34,770 nt of DNA from an uncultured Clostridia bacterium (GCA_947631855.1 CANRMX010000022.1:1-34770), one strand, 5' to 3'. Counted from the stretch's first letter, positions 1 through 8,185 are shown. The notes: a model not told the origin generated them from the letters alone. A program made the numbers and translations.

Positions 1-377
1 GCGGTGATCTCCCGCAGCTTATCGGGGCCGGCCAGGGTGTTGAGGTCTTCCACCTCCCGGCCGGTGCGCTGGTCGCACCAGATGATGGACCTGCGCAGCA
101 CCCGGCCCGCCGCATCCAGCATCACCAGGCCGTGCATCTGCCCGGAAAGCCCCACGCCCCGCACTTCTTTTGGGGAGACGCGGCTGACTTCCAGCACCTC
201 CCGCAGGGTCTCCACGGCGGCCTGCCACCAGTCCTGGGGGTCCTGCTCGGCCCAGCCGTTCTGCTCCTGATACAGGGGATATTCCCGGGAGGCGGCGGCG
301 ACGACCGCGCCCTGGGGATCGAAGAGGACGGTTTTGGTGCCGCTGGTGCCCAAATCAATACCGATCAAATAGTCCAT
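1..377 (-). CDS. xylB: Xylulokinase, N-terminal 125 residues (cut by window edge)
   Basis: FGGY-family sugar kinase that phosphorylates D-xylulose to xylulose 5-phosphate in the cytoplasm. The reading frame starts at ATG 377-375 (minus) and is still open at base 1, so only the first 125 residues are visible. They show the phosphate-binding motif IGIDLGTSGTKT (residues 5-16), then GWAEQDPQDWW (about 41-51), GLSGQMHG (76-83) and WCDQRT (100-105). This combination is typical of xylulokinase rather than glycerol kinase. The gene is divergent from the GlpA-like operon, about 150 bp away. Since FGGY kinases share the N-terminal fold, a related pentulose kinase cannot be excluded without the C-terminal half. 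Confidence 0.88.
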   Translation of the reverse strand, partial: MDYLIGIDLGTSGTKTVLFDPQGAVVAAASREYPLYQEQNGWAEQDPQDWWQAAVETLREVLEVSRVSPKEVRGVGLSGQMHGLVMLDAAGRVLRRSIIWCDQRTGREVEDLNTLAGPDKLREIT

Positions 378-410
378 AACACAGTTCCTTTCCCATGAGA
401 TTCTACCCCC

Positions 411-439
411 ATTTTGCATGATTTCCGGCCCGGTGTCAA
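411..439 (-). promoter_or_regulatory. Predicted sigma-A promoter of xylB
   Basis: On the minus strand a perfect -35 TTGACA (439-434) is followed after 17 bp by CAAAAT (416-411), a 4/6 match to the -10. Transcription would start about 30 nt before the xylB ATG. It is a prediction from sequence only. Confidence 0.45.
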
Positions 440-466
440 GGGTTCTGTGAAAAATGCGCGGAGGCC

Positions 467-495
467 TTGCGGCGGCGTGGGATTTGTGCTATGCT
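467..495 (+). promoter_or_regulatory. Predicted extended -10 promoter of the GlpA-like operon
   Basis: TTGCGG (467-472), a 17-bp spacer ending in TGC, then TATGCT (490-495). The -35 is weak (3/6), but the TGn extension compensates. It lies 34 bp before the ATG at 529 and faces away from the xylB promoter. Confidence 0.45.
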
Positions 496-528
496 AGACA
501 GGGTACGAGCCGAGAAAGGAAGAGACCA

Positions 529-1971
529 ATGGAACGGTATGACGTAGCGGTCATCGGGGCCGGTGTGACCGGCAGCGCGGTGGCCAGAGAACTGTCCCGG
601 CGAGCGGGCAGGTTTATCGTGCTGGAGCGCACATCCGACGTGGGCGAGGGCACCAGCAAGGCGAATTCCGCCATCGTCCACGCGGGCTTCGACGCCATGC
701 CCGGCACGCTGAAGGCCCGGATGAACGTCCGGGGCAGCCAGATGATGCCGGCGCTGGCGGCGGAGCTGGACATCCCCTTCAAGCAGAACGGGGCGCTGGT
801 GGTGTGCCTGAATCCCGAGGAGCTGCCCCAGCTGGAGGCGCTCTATCAGCGTGGGATCGAAAACGGCGTGCAGGGGCTGGAACTGCTCTCCGGCGAGGAG
901 GCCAGAAGGCGGGAGCCGAATCTCTCGGAGCAGGTGTGCGGGGCGCTGTATGCCGCCACCTCCGGGATCATCTGCCCCTTTGCCCTGACCCTTGGGCTGG
1001 CGGAGAGCGCCGCCAAGAACGGCGTGGAATTCCGCTTCGATACCCGGGTGACGGGGCTTGAAAAGACCGAGACCGGCTGGCGGATCGAGACGGAGCACGG
1101 CCCGCTGGAGGCCAGCGCCGTGGTGAACGCGGCGGGGGTCTTCGCGGACGGGCTGCACAATCTGGTGTGTGCAAAGAAGCTGCACATCACGCCGCGCAAG
1201 GGAGAATACATGCTGCTGGACAAGACCGCCGGGCAGCACGTGGCCCACACGGTGTTCCAATTGCCGGGCAGGCTGGGCAAGGGCGTGCTGGTGTCCCCCA
1301 CCATCCACGGGAACCTGCTGGTGGGCCCCACCGCCACGGACGTGGAGGACGGGGAAGATCTGGCGGTGACCGCCGCGGGCCTGGCGGAGCTGGAAGAAAA
1401 ATCCGCGCTGGCGGTGCAGCGGGTGCCCCTGCGGCAGGTGATCACCTCCTTTGCGGGGCTCAGGGCCCACGAGGCCGGGGACGATTTCGTGCTGGGCGAG
1501 ACCGCCGAGGGCTTCTTCGACGCGGCGGGGATCGAATCCCCGGGGCTTTCCTCCGCGCCGGCCATCGGCGAATATCTGGCGGGACTTATCGCCCAAAAGC
1601 TGGGCCTTGCCGATAAAAAAGATTTCGACCCCATCCGCAGAGGCGTGCCCCGGCTGGCGGAGCTGCCGCCGGCGGAGCGGGCCGAAAAGATTCGGGAAAA
1701 CCCGGCCTATGGGGCCATCGTGTGCCGCTGCGAGCAGATCTCCGAGGGAGAGATCTTGGATGCCATCCACGGGATCTTGGGCGCGCGGACGCTGGACGGC
1801 GTGAAGCGCCGCACCCGTGCGGGGATGGGCCGCTGTCAGGCGGGTTTCTGTTCTCCCCGGGTGATGGAGCTTTTGGCCAGAGAGTTGCACATGGACCTGC
1901 GGGACGTGCGGAAAAACGGCGGCGGGTCGGCCATCGTGGTGGAGAAGATCAGAGGGGAGGATGCCCAGTGA
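529..1971 (+). CDS. glpA: GlpA-like FAD-dependent dehydrogenase with C-terminal BFD [2Fe-2S] domain
   Basis: 480-residue flavoprotein of the anaerobic glycerol-3-phosphate dehydrogenase type, which would oxidise glycerol 3-phosphate to dihydroxyacetone phosphate. A DAO-type FAD fold opens with VIGAGVTGS (residues 8-16), and the conserved TSKANSAIVHAGFD stretch follows near 42-55. The C-terminal domain carries C399-x-C401, C436 and C441 (C-x-C-x34-C-x4-C), the BFD-type iron-sulphur ligand set. ATG 529 is chosen because GAAAGGAAGAG precedes it and the FAD motif begins at once; an upstream start at 454 would add 25 residues with no family character. It overlaps the next gene by 4 nt (GTGA). The trio with an FAD/NAD oxidoreductase and DUF1667 matches the clostridial glp arrangement. 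No glycerol kinase is visible beside it. Confidence 0.85.
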   Translation: MERYDVAVIGAGVTGSAVARELSRRAGRFIVLERTSDVGEGTSKANSAIVHAGFDAMPGTLKARMNVRGSQMMPALAAELDIPFKQNGALVVCLNPEELPQLEALYQRGIENGVQGLELLSGEEARRREPNLSEQVCGALYAATSGIICPFALTLGLAESAAKNGVEFRFDTRVTGLEKTETGWRIETEHGPLEASAVVNAAGVFADGLHNLVCAKKLHITPRKGEYMLLDKTAGQHVAHTVFQLPGRLGKGVLVSPTIHGNLLVGPTATDVEDGEDLAVTAAGLAELEEKSALAVQRVPLRQVITSFAGLRAHEAGDDFVLGETAEGFFDAAGIESPGLSSAPAIGEYLAGLIAQKLGLADKKDFDPIRRGVPRLAELPPAERAEKIRENPAYGAIVCRCEQISEGEILDAIHGILGARTLDGVKRRTRAGMGRCQAGFCSPRVMELLARELHMDLRDVRKNGGGSAIVVEKIRGEDAQ

Positions 1972-3236
1972 AGCGGGAGATCGTTATAATCGGCGGCGGC
2001 CCGGCGGGGTTGGCGGCAGCCATCGCGGCCAAGGAGGCCGGCGCTCAGGACGTGCTGATTTTGGAGCGCGAGCAGGAGCTGGGCGGGATCCTCAACCAGT
2101 GCATCCACAACGGCTTCGGCCTGCACACCTTCAAGGAAGAACTCACCGGGCCGGAATACGCCGCCCGGTATATCGAAAGGGCCAAAGCGCTGAACATCCC
2201 CGCCCTTTTGGGGGCGACGGTGATCGATCTGGGCCGGGAGAACGGTGCGCTCACCGTCACCTTTGTCAGCCGCAGCGAGGGGCTGGTGCGCATGGAAGCG
2301 GGCGCGGTGGTGCTCTGCATGGGCTGCCGGGAGCGTCCCCGCGGGGCGCTGAACACCCCCGGCACCCGGCCGGCGGGCATCTTCTCCGCAGGTACCGCCC
2401 AGCGGCTGGTGAACCGGGAGGGCTATCTCCCGGGGCGGGAGGTGGTGATCCTGGGCAGCGGCGACATCGGGCTCATCATGGCCCGGCGCATGACGCTGGA
2501 GGGCGCAAAGGTGAAGTGCGTGGCGGAGCTCCAGCCCTATTCCGGCGGGCTCAAGCGGAACATCGTCCAGTGCCTGGATGACTACGGCATCCCGCTGAAG
2601 CTCAGCCACACGGTGGTGGACATCCGGGGCAAAGAGCGGGTGGAGGGCGTGACCATCGCGGCGGTGGACGACCACCTCAAGCCCATCCCCGGCACGGAGG
2701 AGGATATCCCCTGCGACACCCTGCTGCTGTCCGTGGGCCTGATCCCCGAGAACGAGCTGTCCCGGCAGGTGGGTGTGGAAATTTCCCCGGCCACCAACGG
2801 CCCCGCCGTCAACGAGAGCCTGGAGACCAGCATCCCCGGGGTGTTCGCCTGCGGCAACGTGCTCCACGTCCACGACCTGGTGGATTACGTCTCCGAGGAG
2901 GCGGCGCAGGCCGGGCGCAACGCCGCACGGTTCGTGGCGGGAGAGATCGGCTCCGCCTCAGATGATTCGGTGAAACTCATCCCCGGCGGCATGGCTCGGT
3001 ACACGGTGCCGGTGAGCGTATCGCCCCGGCGCATGGCAGAGCAATTGACGGTGCGCTTCCGGGTGAAGGACACCGTGCGGGGCGGGGTGATCCGGGTGCT
3101 GGTGGACGGCGAAGAAAAGCTGCGGCGCAGGCGGCCCGTGATGGCCCCCGGCGAGATGGAGCAGGCCGTGCTGAAAAAAGAATGGTTCGCCGGCGGCGAG
3201 AAGCAGATCGAGATTTGGGCCGGCAAGGAGGAATGA
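1968..3236 (+). CDS. NAD(P)/FAD-dependent oxidoreductase (GlpA partner)
   Basis: 422-residue pyridine-nucleotide flavoprotein. It begins with an FAD-binding GGGPAGLAAA (from residue 9), then NQCIHNGFG (about 43) and GCRERPRG (about 118). A second Rossmann motif, LGSGDIGL, near residue 161 would bind NAD(P). The GTG start is set by overlap with the preceding stop codon (GTGA), which indicates translational coupling. In clostridial glycerol operons this protein follows GlpA and precedes DUF1667. The inferred role is to pass electrons from the GlpA-like dehydrogenase to an acceptor, in a complex bearing the iron-sulphur subunits. The exact acceptor cannot be read from sequence. Confidence 0.85.
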   Translation: MKREIVIIGGGPAGLAAAIAAKEAGAQDVLILEREQELGGILNQCIHNGFGLHTFKEELTGPEYAARYIERAKALNIPALLGATVIDLGRENGALTVTFVSRSEGLVRMEAGAVVLCMGCRERPRGALNTPGTRPAGIFSAGTAQRLVNREGYLPGREVVILGSGDIGLIMARRMTLEGAKVKCVAELQPYSGGLKRNIVQCLDDYGIPLKLSHTVVDIRGKERVEGVTIAAVDDHLKPIPGTEEDIPCDTLLLSVGLIPENELSRQVGVEISPATNGPAVNESLETSIPGVFACGNVLHVHDLVDYVSEEAAQAGRNAARFVAGEIGSASDDSVKLIPGGMARYTVPVSVSPRRMAEQLTVRFRVKDTVRGGVIRVLVDGEEKLRRRRPVMAPGEMEQAVLKKEWFAGGEKQIEIWAGKEE

Positions 3237-3240
3237 TGGG

Positions 3241-3606
3241 ATGATCCATGAATTGACCTGTATCGGCTGCCCCCTGGGCTGCGCGTTAAAAGTGGAGACC
3301 GACGGGGCCGGGGCGGTGGTGTCCGTCACGGGCAACACCTGCAAGCGGGGCGAGGACTACGGCCGCCGGGAGGTGACCGCGCCGGTGCGCACGGTGACTT
3401 CCACTGTGGCGGTGACCGGCGGCAAAGAGCCGGTGGTGCCGGTGCGCACCCGCACAGACATTCCCAAGGGGAAGATTTTCGACTGTATGGCGGCCATCCG
3501 CCAGGCGAAGGTGCAGGCCCCGGTGGCCATTGGCGACGTGGTGCTGGCCGACGCGGCGGGCACCGGCGTGGACGTGGTGGCCGCGAAAGCGGTGGAGGCG
3601 CGATGA
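3241..3606 (+). CDS. DUF1667 domain protein, predicted Fe-S subunit
   Basis: 121-residue protein that starts MIHELTCIGCPLGC, with cysteines at 7, 10 and 14 and a fourth at 34 (NTCKRG). This four-cysteine pattern defines the DUF1667 family and suggests an iron-sulphur cluster or bound metal. Its gene lies 4 nt after the FAD oxidoreductase gene and overlaps a short ATGA before the HAD gene. Family members are found almost always as the third gene after the GlpA-like and FAD/NAD oxidoreductase genes, as here. The electron-transfer role is inferred from that context; no catalytic residues are recognised. Confidence 0.85.
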   Translation: MIHELTCIGCPLGCALKVETDGAGAVVSVTGNTCKRGEDYGRREVTAPVRTVTSTVAVTGGKEPVVPVRTRTDIPKGKIFDCMAAIRQAKVQAPVAIGDVVLADAAGTGVDVVAAKAVEAR

Positions 3607-3607
3607 G

Positions 3608-4324
3608 ATGAAGGACGGCGTGACCACGGTACTGTTTGATCTGGACGGCACCCTGCTGCCCATGGAGCTGGAGGAATTCACCAACACCTATTTCGGCCTG
3701 CTGGCGAAACAGGCCGCGCCCTACGGGTATGAGCCCAAGTCCTTCATCGCCGCCGTGTGGAAGGGCACCGGCGCCATGGTGAAAAACGACGGCTCCCGCA
3801 GCAACGCGGACGCTTTCTGGCAGACCTTCGCGGCGATCTACGGGGAAAAAGCCCTTGCCCAGCGGCCGGTGTTCGATGCGTTCTATGCCAACGAATTCAA
3901 CGGGGCCCGGGCCGCCACCCGGCCCACGCCGCTGGCAAAGCGGCTGGTGGACAGCCTCCGGGCCAAAGGCGTGCAGGTGGTGCTGGCCACCAATCCCCTG
4001 TTCCCACTGGTGGCGGTGGAGACCCGGCTGGGCTGGCTGGGCCTGAAAGGGGCGGGTTTCGCCTTCATCACCAGCTATGAGAATTCCTTCTATTGCAAGC
4101 CCGACCCCAGATATTTCGAGGAGATCTTGAAGACCATCGGGAAAAGCCCTGCGGAATGCCTGATGGTGGGCAACGACGCCACGGAAGACCTGGCGGCGCG
4201 GGACGTGGGGATCGAGACGTATCTCATCACCGACTGCCTGGTGGACAAAGAGGGCAAAGACCTGACGGACGTCCCTCACGGGACCTTTGCCCAGCTGTTC
4301 GACTATCTGGGTGTGGCCCTATGA
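3608..4324 (+). CDS. HAD-family hydrolase
   Basis: 238-residue haloacid dehalogenase superfamily phosphatase. Motif I is LFDLDGTLL, with nucleophile D11 and acid D13. Motif II lies near ATNP, the lysine of motif III in YCKPDP, and motif IV in GNDATEDLAA. It is cytoplasmic (no signal or membrane segments). ATG 3608 was chosen because the HAD motif starts nine residues later; the longer open frame upstream lies inside the DUF1667 gene. The stop overlaps the next ATG by 4 nt. Its substrate is unknown. Coupling to a kinase-like gene suggests a phosphorylated sugar or nucleoside, but this is inference only. Confidence 0.85.
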   Translation: MKDGVTTVLFDLDGTLLPMELEEFTNTYFGLLAKQAAPYGYEPKSFIAAVWKGTGAMVKNDGSRSNADAFWQTFAAIYGEKALAQRPVFDAFYANEFNGARAATRPTPLAKRLVDSLRAKGVQVVLATNPLFPLVAVETRLGWLGLKGAGFAFITSYENSFYCKPDPRYFEEILKTIGKSPAECLMVGNDATEDLAARDVGIETYLITDCLVDKEGKDLTDVPHGTFAQLFDYLGVAL

Positions 4325-5394
4325 AGCCGCTGACGGATTTCCTCACAGCCTACGCGGAAGCCCATCCGGCGGCCCAGCCCACGGACTATGTGAAGCTGCT
4401 GTTCCAGAGCGCCTTTGGGGGCGAGCATCTAGTGGCCGACCCTGCCGGGACGCTGGAGCGTCTGGTGCGGGAGGCGGCGGGCCTTTCTTCTGCGCAGCGG
4501 GCCCAGCCCTGGGTGGAGCCGCTGCCCGGGCCCATCTGCCGGGTGAATCTTTCCGTGCTGCAGGCGGTCTCGCCGGAAAGCCTCAACAAGATGTTCTGCC
4601 TCAGCGCAGCGGAAAAGGACGGGGACGGGGAGGCCCGATTCCAAGAGGGCATCGAGGCGCTGCTGAATCTAACGGGCGAAAAGCCGGGACTTTTCGGGTT
4701 TTCCGAGGACGCGCTGCGGGCGTATCTCACCGCCTACCGGGCAAAGGGCGGCGGCGCGGTGCGCCACAGCGAGGCATTCCGCCAGGCCTACGGCCCGGCC
4801 TACCGGGTGGTGCGCAAGGAATATGCCGTACTGCTGCCGGTGATCGGCGCCATCGAAAAGCTGCTGACCGAGAAGGAGCGGGTGTTGGTGGCGCTGGACG
4901 GCCCCTGCGGCGGCGGGAAGACCGAGAGCGCCCGGCGGCTGGCGGCCCTGTTCGATTGCAACGTCTTCCACGCCGACGATTTCTATCTGCCCGCAGAACT
5001 GCGCACGACAGAGCGGCTGCTGGAGCCCGGCGGGAATATGCACCGGGAGCGGCTGCTGGAGGAAGTGCTCCTGCCCGTGCAGGCGGGAGAGACTGCCCGG
5101 CCCAGGCGGTTCGACCACGCCCGGCTGGCGCCCGGAGAAGCCCAAACGGTGCGCCCCAGGCGGCTCAATATCATCGAGGGGAGCTATTCCCTGCACCCGG
5201 CGCTGCGGGATGCCTACGACCTGCGGGTGTTCCTCCATATCCCGCCGGAGGAGCAGCTGGAACGGCTGCGGCACCGGGAAAGCCCGGAGAGCTTCGCGCA
5301 GTTCGTGGAGCGCTGGATCCCGCTGGAGGAGCGGTATTTTGCCGCCTGCAAGGTGGCGCAGTGCGCAGACCTGGTGATTTCTACCGCGATGTAA
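4321..5394 (+). CDS. Uridine kinase-like P-loop protein with extra N-terminal domain
   Basis: 357-residue protein of two parts. Residues 190-357 form a uridine kinase/phosphoribulokinase-type P-loop domain, with Walker A GPCGGGKTES (194-203), HADDFYLP (about 217-224), an arginine-rich segment, and IIEGSYSLHP as the Walker B region. Residues 1-185 are a separate helical domain rich in conserved-looking positions (LLFQSAFGGEHL, PICRVNLSVL) that I know only as a companion of this kinase type in clostridia. Start ATG 4321 overlaps the HAD stop. The kinase probably uses ATP on a nucleoside or small alcohol. The N-terminal domain has no assigned function here. An 18-bp palindrome follows the stop. 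Confidence 0.75.
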   Translation: MKPLTDFLTAYAEAHPAAQPTDYVKLLFQSAFGGEHLVADPAGTLERLVREAAGLSSAQRAQPWVEPLPGPICRVNLSVLQAVSPESLNKMFCLSAAEKDGDGEARFQEGIEALLNLTGEKPGLFGFSEDALRAYLTAYRAKGGGAVRHSEAFRQAYGPAYRVVRKEYAVLLPVIGAIEKLLTEKERVLVALDGPCGGGKTESARRLAALFDCNVFHADDFYLPAELRTTERLLEPGGNMHRERLLEEVLLPVQAGETARPRRFDHARLAPGEAQTVRPRRLNIIEGSYSLHPALRDAYDLRVFLHIPPEEQLERLRHRESPESFAQFVERWIPLEERYFAACKVAQCADLVISTAM

Positions 5395-5410
5395 AAATCC
5401 CGGGATTTTT
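5393..5410. promoter_or_regulatory. 18-bp perfect palindrome before trxA
   Basis: AAAAATCCC is followed directly by its reverse complement GGGATTTTT, starting inside the kinase stop codon. The trxA -10-like TATACT (5414-5419) lies four bases downstream, so the palindrome covers the spacer. With no loop it makes a poor terminator hairpin; an operator is at least as likely. Confidence 0.4.
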
Positions 5411-5447
5411 GCATATACTCTAACTAAATCAAAAAGGAGCAGAGACT

Positions 5448-5753
5448 ATGGAGATCTTGACCCTGACCAACGACAATTTCGACGAAGTTATCGGCGGCGA
5501 CACGCCAGTGCTGGTGGACTTCTGGGCCGTGTGGTGCGGCCCCTGCCGGATGTTCGCGCCCATCGTGGAGGAATTTGCCCAGGAACACGCGGACAAGGTG
5601 CTGGTGGGCAAAGTCAACGTGGACGAGGAGCCGGAATTGGCAAGACGCTTCCGGGTGATGAGCATCCCCACCGCCATGCTGTTTAAGGGCGGCGAAGCGG
5701 CGGCCACGCTGGTGGGCGTGCAGCCCAAGGAAAAGCTGGAGGAGCTGCTGTGA
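5448..5753 (+). CDS. trxA: Thioredoxin
   Basis: 101-residue cytoplasmic thioredoxin, normal family length. The redox motif is W29-C30-G-P-C33, preceded by VLVDFWA, and the cis-proline loop is SIPTAM. It reduces protein disulphides and is itself reduced by TrxB. ATG 5448 lies eight bases after AAGGAGC. The next gene starts with GTG overlapping its stop (GTGA), so trxA and trxB are translated as a pair and end at a shared terminator. Confidence 0.97.
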   Translation: MEILTLTNDNFDEVIGGDTPVLVDFWAVWCGPCRMFAPIVEEFAQEHADKVLVGKVNVDEEPELARRFRVMSIPTAMLFKGGEAAATLVGVQPKEKLEELL

Positions 5754-6676
5754 GCGATTCTCCCACCACCAGCGATGTTCTGGTGATCGGCGGCGGGCCC
5801 GCCGGCTATACCTGCGCCCTGTATGCGGCCCGGGCGGGCTTTTCCGTGCAGGTGCTGGAGAAGCTGGCCCCGGGCGGGCAGATGGCCACCACGGACGTGA
5901 TCGACAATTATCCCGGCTTCCCGCAGGGCGTGACGGGCTTTGATCTGGCCGAGAAGATGAAGCAGAGCGCCGAGCGCTTCGGCGTGCAGACCAAGCTCAC
6001 GGAAGTGGTGGGGGTCTCCCTCGCCGGCGACGTGAAGGAAGTCCGCACGAAAAAGGAGACCCTGCGGGCCCGGGCGGTGGTGCTGGCCACCGGCGCTTCG
6101 CCTAGAGAACTGGGACTGCCCGAGGAAAATTCCCTGCGGGGACGGGGCGTTTCCTACTGCGCCACCTGCGATGGGATGTTCTATCGCGGGCAGACCGTGT
6201 GCGTGGTGGGCGGCGGCAATACGGCCGCGGCGGACGCGCTGTATCTGGCGCGGCTGTGCGAAAAGGTGTACCTCATCCACCGGCGGAATCAGCTGCGGGC
6301 CTCCAAGGTGTACCGGGACGCGCTGGAAGGCGTGGAAAACGTGGAGATCCTCTGGAATTCCACGGTGAGCGCCATCCTCCATGAAGATACGGTCACCGGC
6401 GTGGCGGTGCTGAATAAGCACACGGGCGAAACGACCTCCCTGCCTTGCAGCGGCGTTTTCGTGGCGGTGGGCACTGTGCCGGAATCCGGGCTGTTCAAAG
6501 ACCAGGTGGAGACCGACGAAGCCGGGTATGTGCTGGCGGACGAAACCACCCAAACCTCCCTGCCCGGCGTGTACGCCATCGGCGACCTACGGAAAAAGCC
6601 CCTGCGCCAGGTGGTCACCGCAGCGGCCGACGGCGCCGTGGCGGCGCGTTGCATCGAGGAATATTTGGCGCTGTAA
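5750..6676 (+). CDS. trxB: Thioredoxin-disulfide reductase
   Basis: 308-residue low-molecular-weight thioredoxin reductase. FAD-binding GGGPAGYT is at residues 14-21, and the redox-active pair C137-A-T-C140 is followed by DG. The NADPH-binding GGGNTAA lies near 154, and HRRNQLRAS, the usual NADPH-phosphate contact, lies beyond it. The C-terminal GDLRKKPLRQV matches the FAD-closing motif. It transfers electrons from NADPH to TrxA. The GTG start at 5750 overlaps the trxA stop. Nothing in the sequence suggests a ferredoxin-dependent variant. Confidence 0.96.
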   Translation: MSDSPTTSDVLVIGGGPAGYTCALYAARAGFSVQVLEKLAPGGQMATTDVIDNYPGFPQGVTGFDLAEKMKQSAERFGVQTKLTEVVGVSLAGDVKEVRTKKETLRARAVVLATGASPRELGLPEENSLRGRGVSYCATCDGMFYRGQTVCVVGGGNTAAADALYLARLCEKVYLIHRRNQLRASKVYRDALEGVENVEILWNSTVSAILHEDTVTGVAVLNKHTGETTSLPCSGVFVAVGTVPESGLFKDQVETDEAGYVLADETTQTSLPGVYAIGDLRKKPLRQVVTAAADGAVAARCIEEYLAL

Positions 6677-6692
6677 AGCAAGGGACATCAAG

Positions 6693-6727
6693 CAAAAGAC
6701 AAGGCCGGGGGCCTTGTCTTTTGTTTG
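6693..6727 (+). terminator. Intrinsic terminator of trxAB
   Basis: A perfect 14-bp stem, CAAAAGACAAGGCC (6693-6706) with GGCCTTGTCTTTTG (6710-6723), closes a GGG loop. The 3' arm itself holds the T-rich stretch (CTTTTGTTTG). It lies 17 nt after the trxB stop. Confidence 0.85.
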
Positions 6728-6784
6728 TGGGGGGCAACGGGGCAGGGCTGAGTATTGCGGTCGGGCAAAAAAGTGAAAAAAACG

Positions 6785-6816
6785 CTTGACCTTCCCCTTG
6801 GGTCAAGGTGTATCCT
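6785..6816 (+). promoter_or_regulatory. MerR-type promoter and operator of the MerR gene
   Basis: -35 TTGACC (6786-6791) and -10 TATCCT (6811-6816) are separated by 19 bp, the over-long spacer typical of MerR-activated promoters. The spacer is bounded by a dyad, CTTGACC (6785-6791) and GGTCAAG (6801-6807). The layout predicts autoregulation by the MerR protein encoded 34 bp downstream. Confidence 0.72.
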
Positions 6817-6850
6817 GATCGGGAAATCAGCCAATGGAGAGGGATCACGG

Positions 6851-8185
6851 ATGAAAATCAAGGATGTAGAACAGCTGACCGGATTGACAGCGAAAAGCAT
6901 ACGCTATTATGAATCGAAGAATTTGATTGCAGTCAAACGCAATCAAGAAAACGCCTATCGGGAGTATACGGATGAAGACGTTACCCGGTTCAGGTGGATC
7001 AAACTCTTTCGCTATTTAGGTTTTAGCGTTGAAGAAATTGAAAGCCTTTTGACGATGGATGCCGACGGGATCAAGAAAGCGCTGCACCAAAAGGCAGACG
7101 CATTTTCGGAGCAGGAGGCTCTTTGCGAAGATAAGCGGAGCCTTTGCCTGCTGCTGGCGAAAGAGTATGAAAATAACGAAGCGGTCGTGGAGGAATATAC
7201 CGATACCATCGAATTTCTGGAAAGCGATGAAATGAGCGAACTCAAGGAGCAGGTGAAGGATTTCGCTGCACCCAACCTGATCACCGTGATCGCAGAGACA
7301 CTGATCTTCATGGCGCCTGTTTTTTCGCTGTTTTACAATATTCAGGCTAAAAGAACAGATGTGTTGATGTTCAATGGGATGATCGCAATCCTCTGCACGG
7401 CGCTTATCCCGTGGAACTGGATCCATTATGCCGATCAGTACAAGAAGAACAGGGAGCGGATAAAAAGAAAAAATCGCAAGATGATCTGGCTGCTTCCGGC
7501 GATGATCGCGGCCTTCGTTCTGGGGATGACGGCAGTCATCGCAGTGACGGCCCTGTTGCCCCAATGGGTGCTGCCCGACAAGTATCTGTTTTTTGAACAC
7601 GGGCCGATCACGGGAATGGCGCTCGTTCTGCTTGTGATCCTTCCGATAATTTTATTCTGTGTATCGATGGTTGCAAAGCTCCGCAAGAAGCCTGTGGAAG
7701 AGATGGAAGACGTCAACGACCTTCTGTTTATCTGGAACCACCTTGGGAAAGGACGCGCGGCTGTCATCGTGGCGTGGCTGCTTGCGCTGTATTGCTGCGC
7801 GTTCAATTTGACGGCGGTTACACAGGACAAAATCATACGGTATTCTCCGTGGCAGCCGATGGGCGTGGAATACAATTATTCCGATGTGGATTCCATCAAA
7901 ACCGGATTCGGGGACAAAAACTTTTCCTTGGTGGAATACAAGAGAAAGGGCAGCTTTTACTACCAAATCGAAATCAACGGTCAAACCGTCACCTTTCACA
8001 CGCCAACCGTCAATGAGAAAATAGAGAGATACGAGGAACATACTTATTTGGAATTGGAGGAATTTGACCGGGCGTTGACAGCTTTGGGGATTCCAAAAGA
8101 GGCGGATGAAAAGGGCTGGGAAAACTGTGATTTCGATCAAGAGTATGTGGATCGATTTTTAAGAATCATTGGTTATGAAAAGTAG
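6851..8185 (+). CDS. MerR-family regulator with multi-pass membrane domain
   Basis: 444-residue protein. Residues 1-70 are a MerR winged helix-turn-helix (LTGLTAKSIRYYESKNLI, then FRYLGFSVEEIESLL), followed by a helical dimerisation arm (about 75-135). After it come about five predicted membrane segments, near 143-163, 171-192, 212-236, 253-275 and 303-323, and a polar tail to 444. With the DNA-binding end in the cytoplasm, five segments would put the tail outside, as a possible sensor. ATG 6851 follows GAGAGGGATC and fits the HTH start. Base composition is visibly more AT-rich than its neighbours, which hints at transfer. The ligand is unknown. Confidence 0.82.
   Translation: MKIKDVEQLTGLTAKSIRYYESKNLIAVKRNQENAYREYTDEDVTRFRWIKLFRYLGFSVEEIESLLTMDADGIKKALHQKADAFSEQEALCEDKRSLCLLLAKEYENNEAVVEEYTDTIEFLESDEMSELKEQVKDFAAPNLITVIAETLIFMAPVFSLFYNIQAKRTDVLMFNGMIAILCTALIPWNWIHYADQYKKNRERIKRKNRKMIWLLPAMIAAFVLGMTAVIAVTALLPQWVLPDKYLFFEHGPITGMALVLLVILPIILFCVSMVAKLRKKPVEEMEDVNDLLFIWNHLGKGRAAVIVAWLLALYCCAFNLTAVTQDKIIRYSPWQPMGVEYNYSDVDSIKTGFGDKNFSLVEYKRKGSFYYQIEINGQTVTFHTPTVNEKIERYEEHTYLELEEFDRALTALGIPKEADEKGWENCDFDQEYVDRFLRIIGYEK

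Noticed and set aside
1-377. Glycerol kinase as partner of the GlpA-like operon
   Set aside because: The GLSGQMHG and WCDQRT motifs and divergent orientation favour xylulokinase.
436-1890. 484-codon open frame on the minus strand opposite the GlpA-like gene
   Set aside because: Low-complexity His/Gln/Gly-rich translation typical of the antisense of a high-GC gene; the sense frame has clear FAD and Fe-S motifs.
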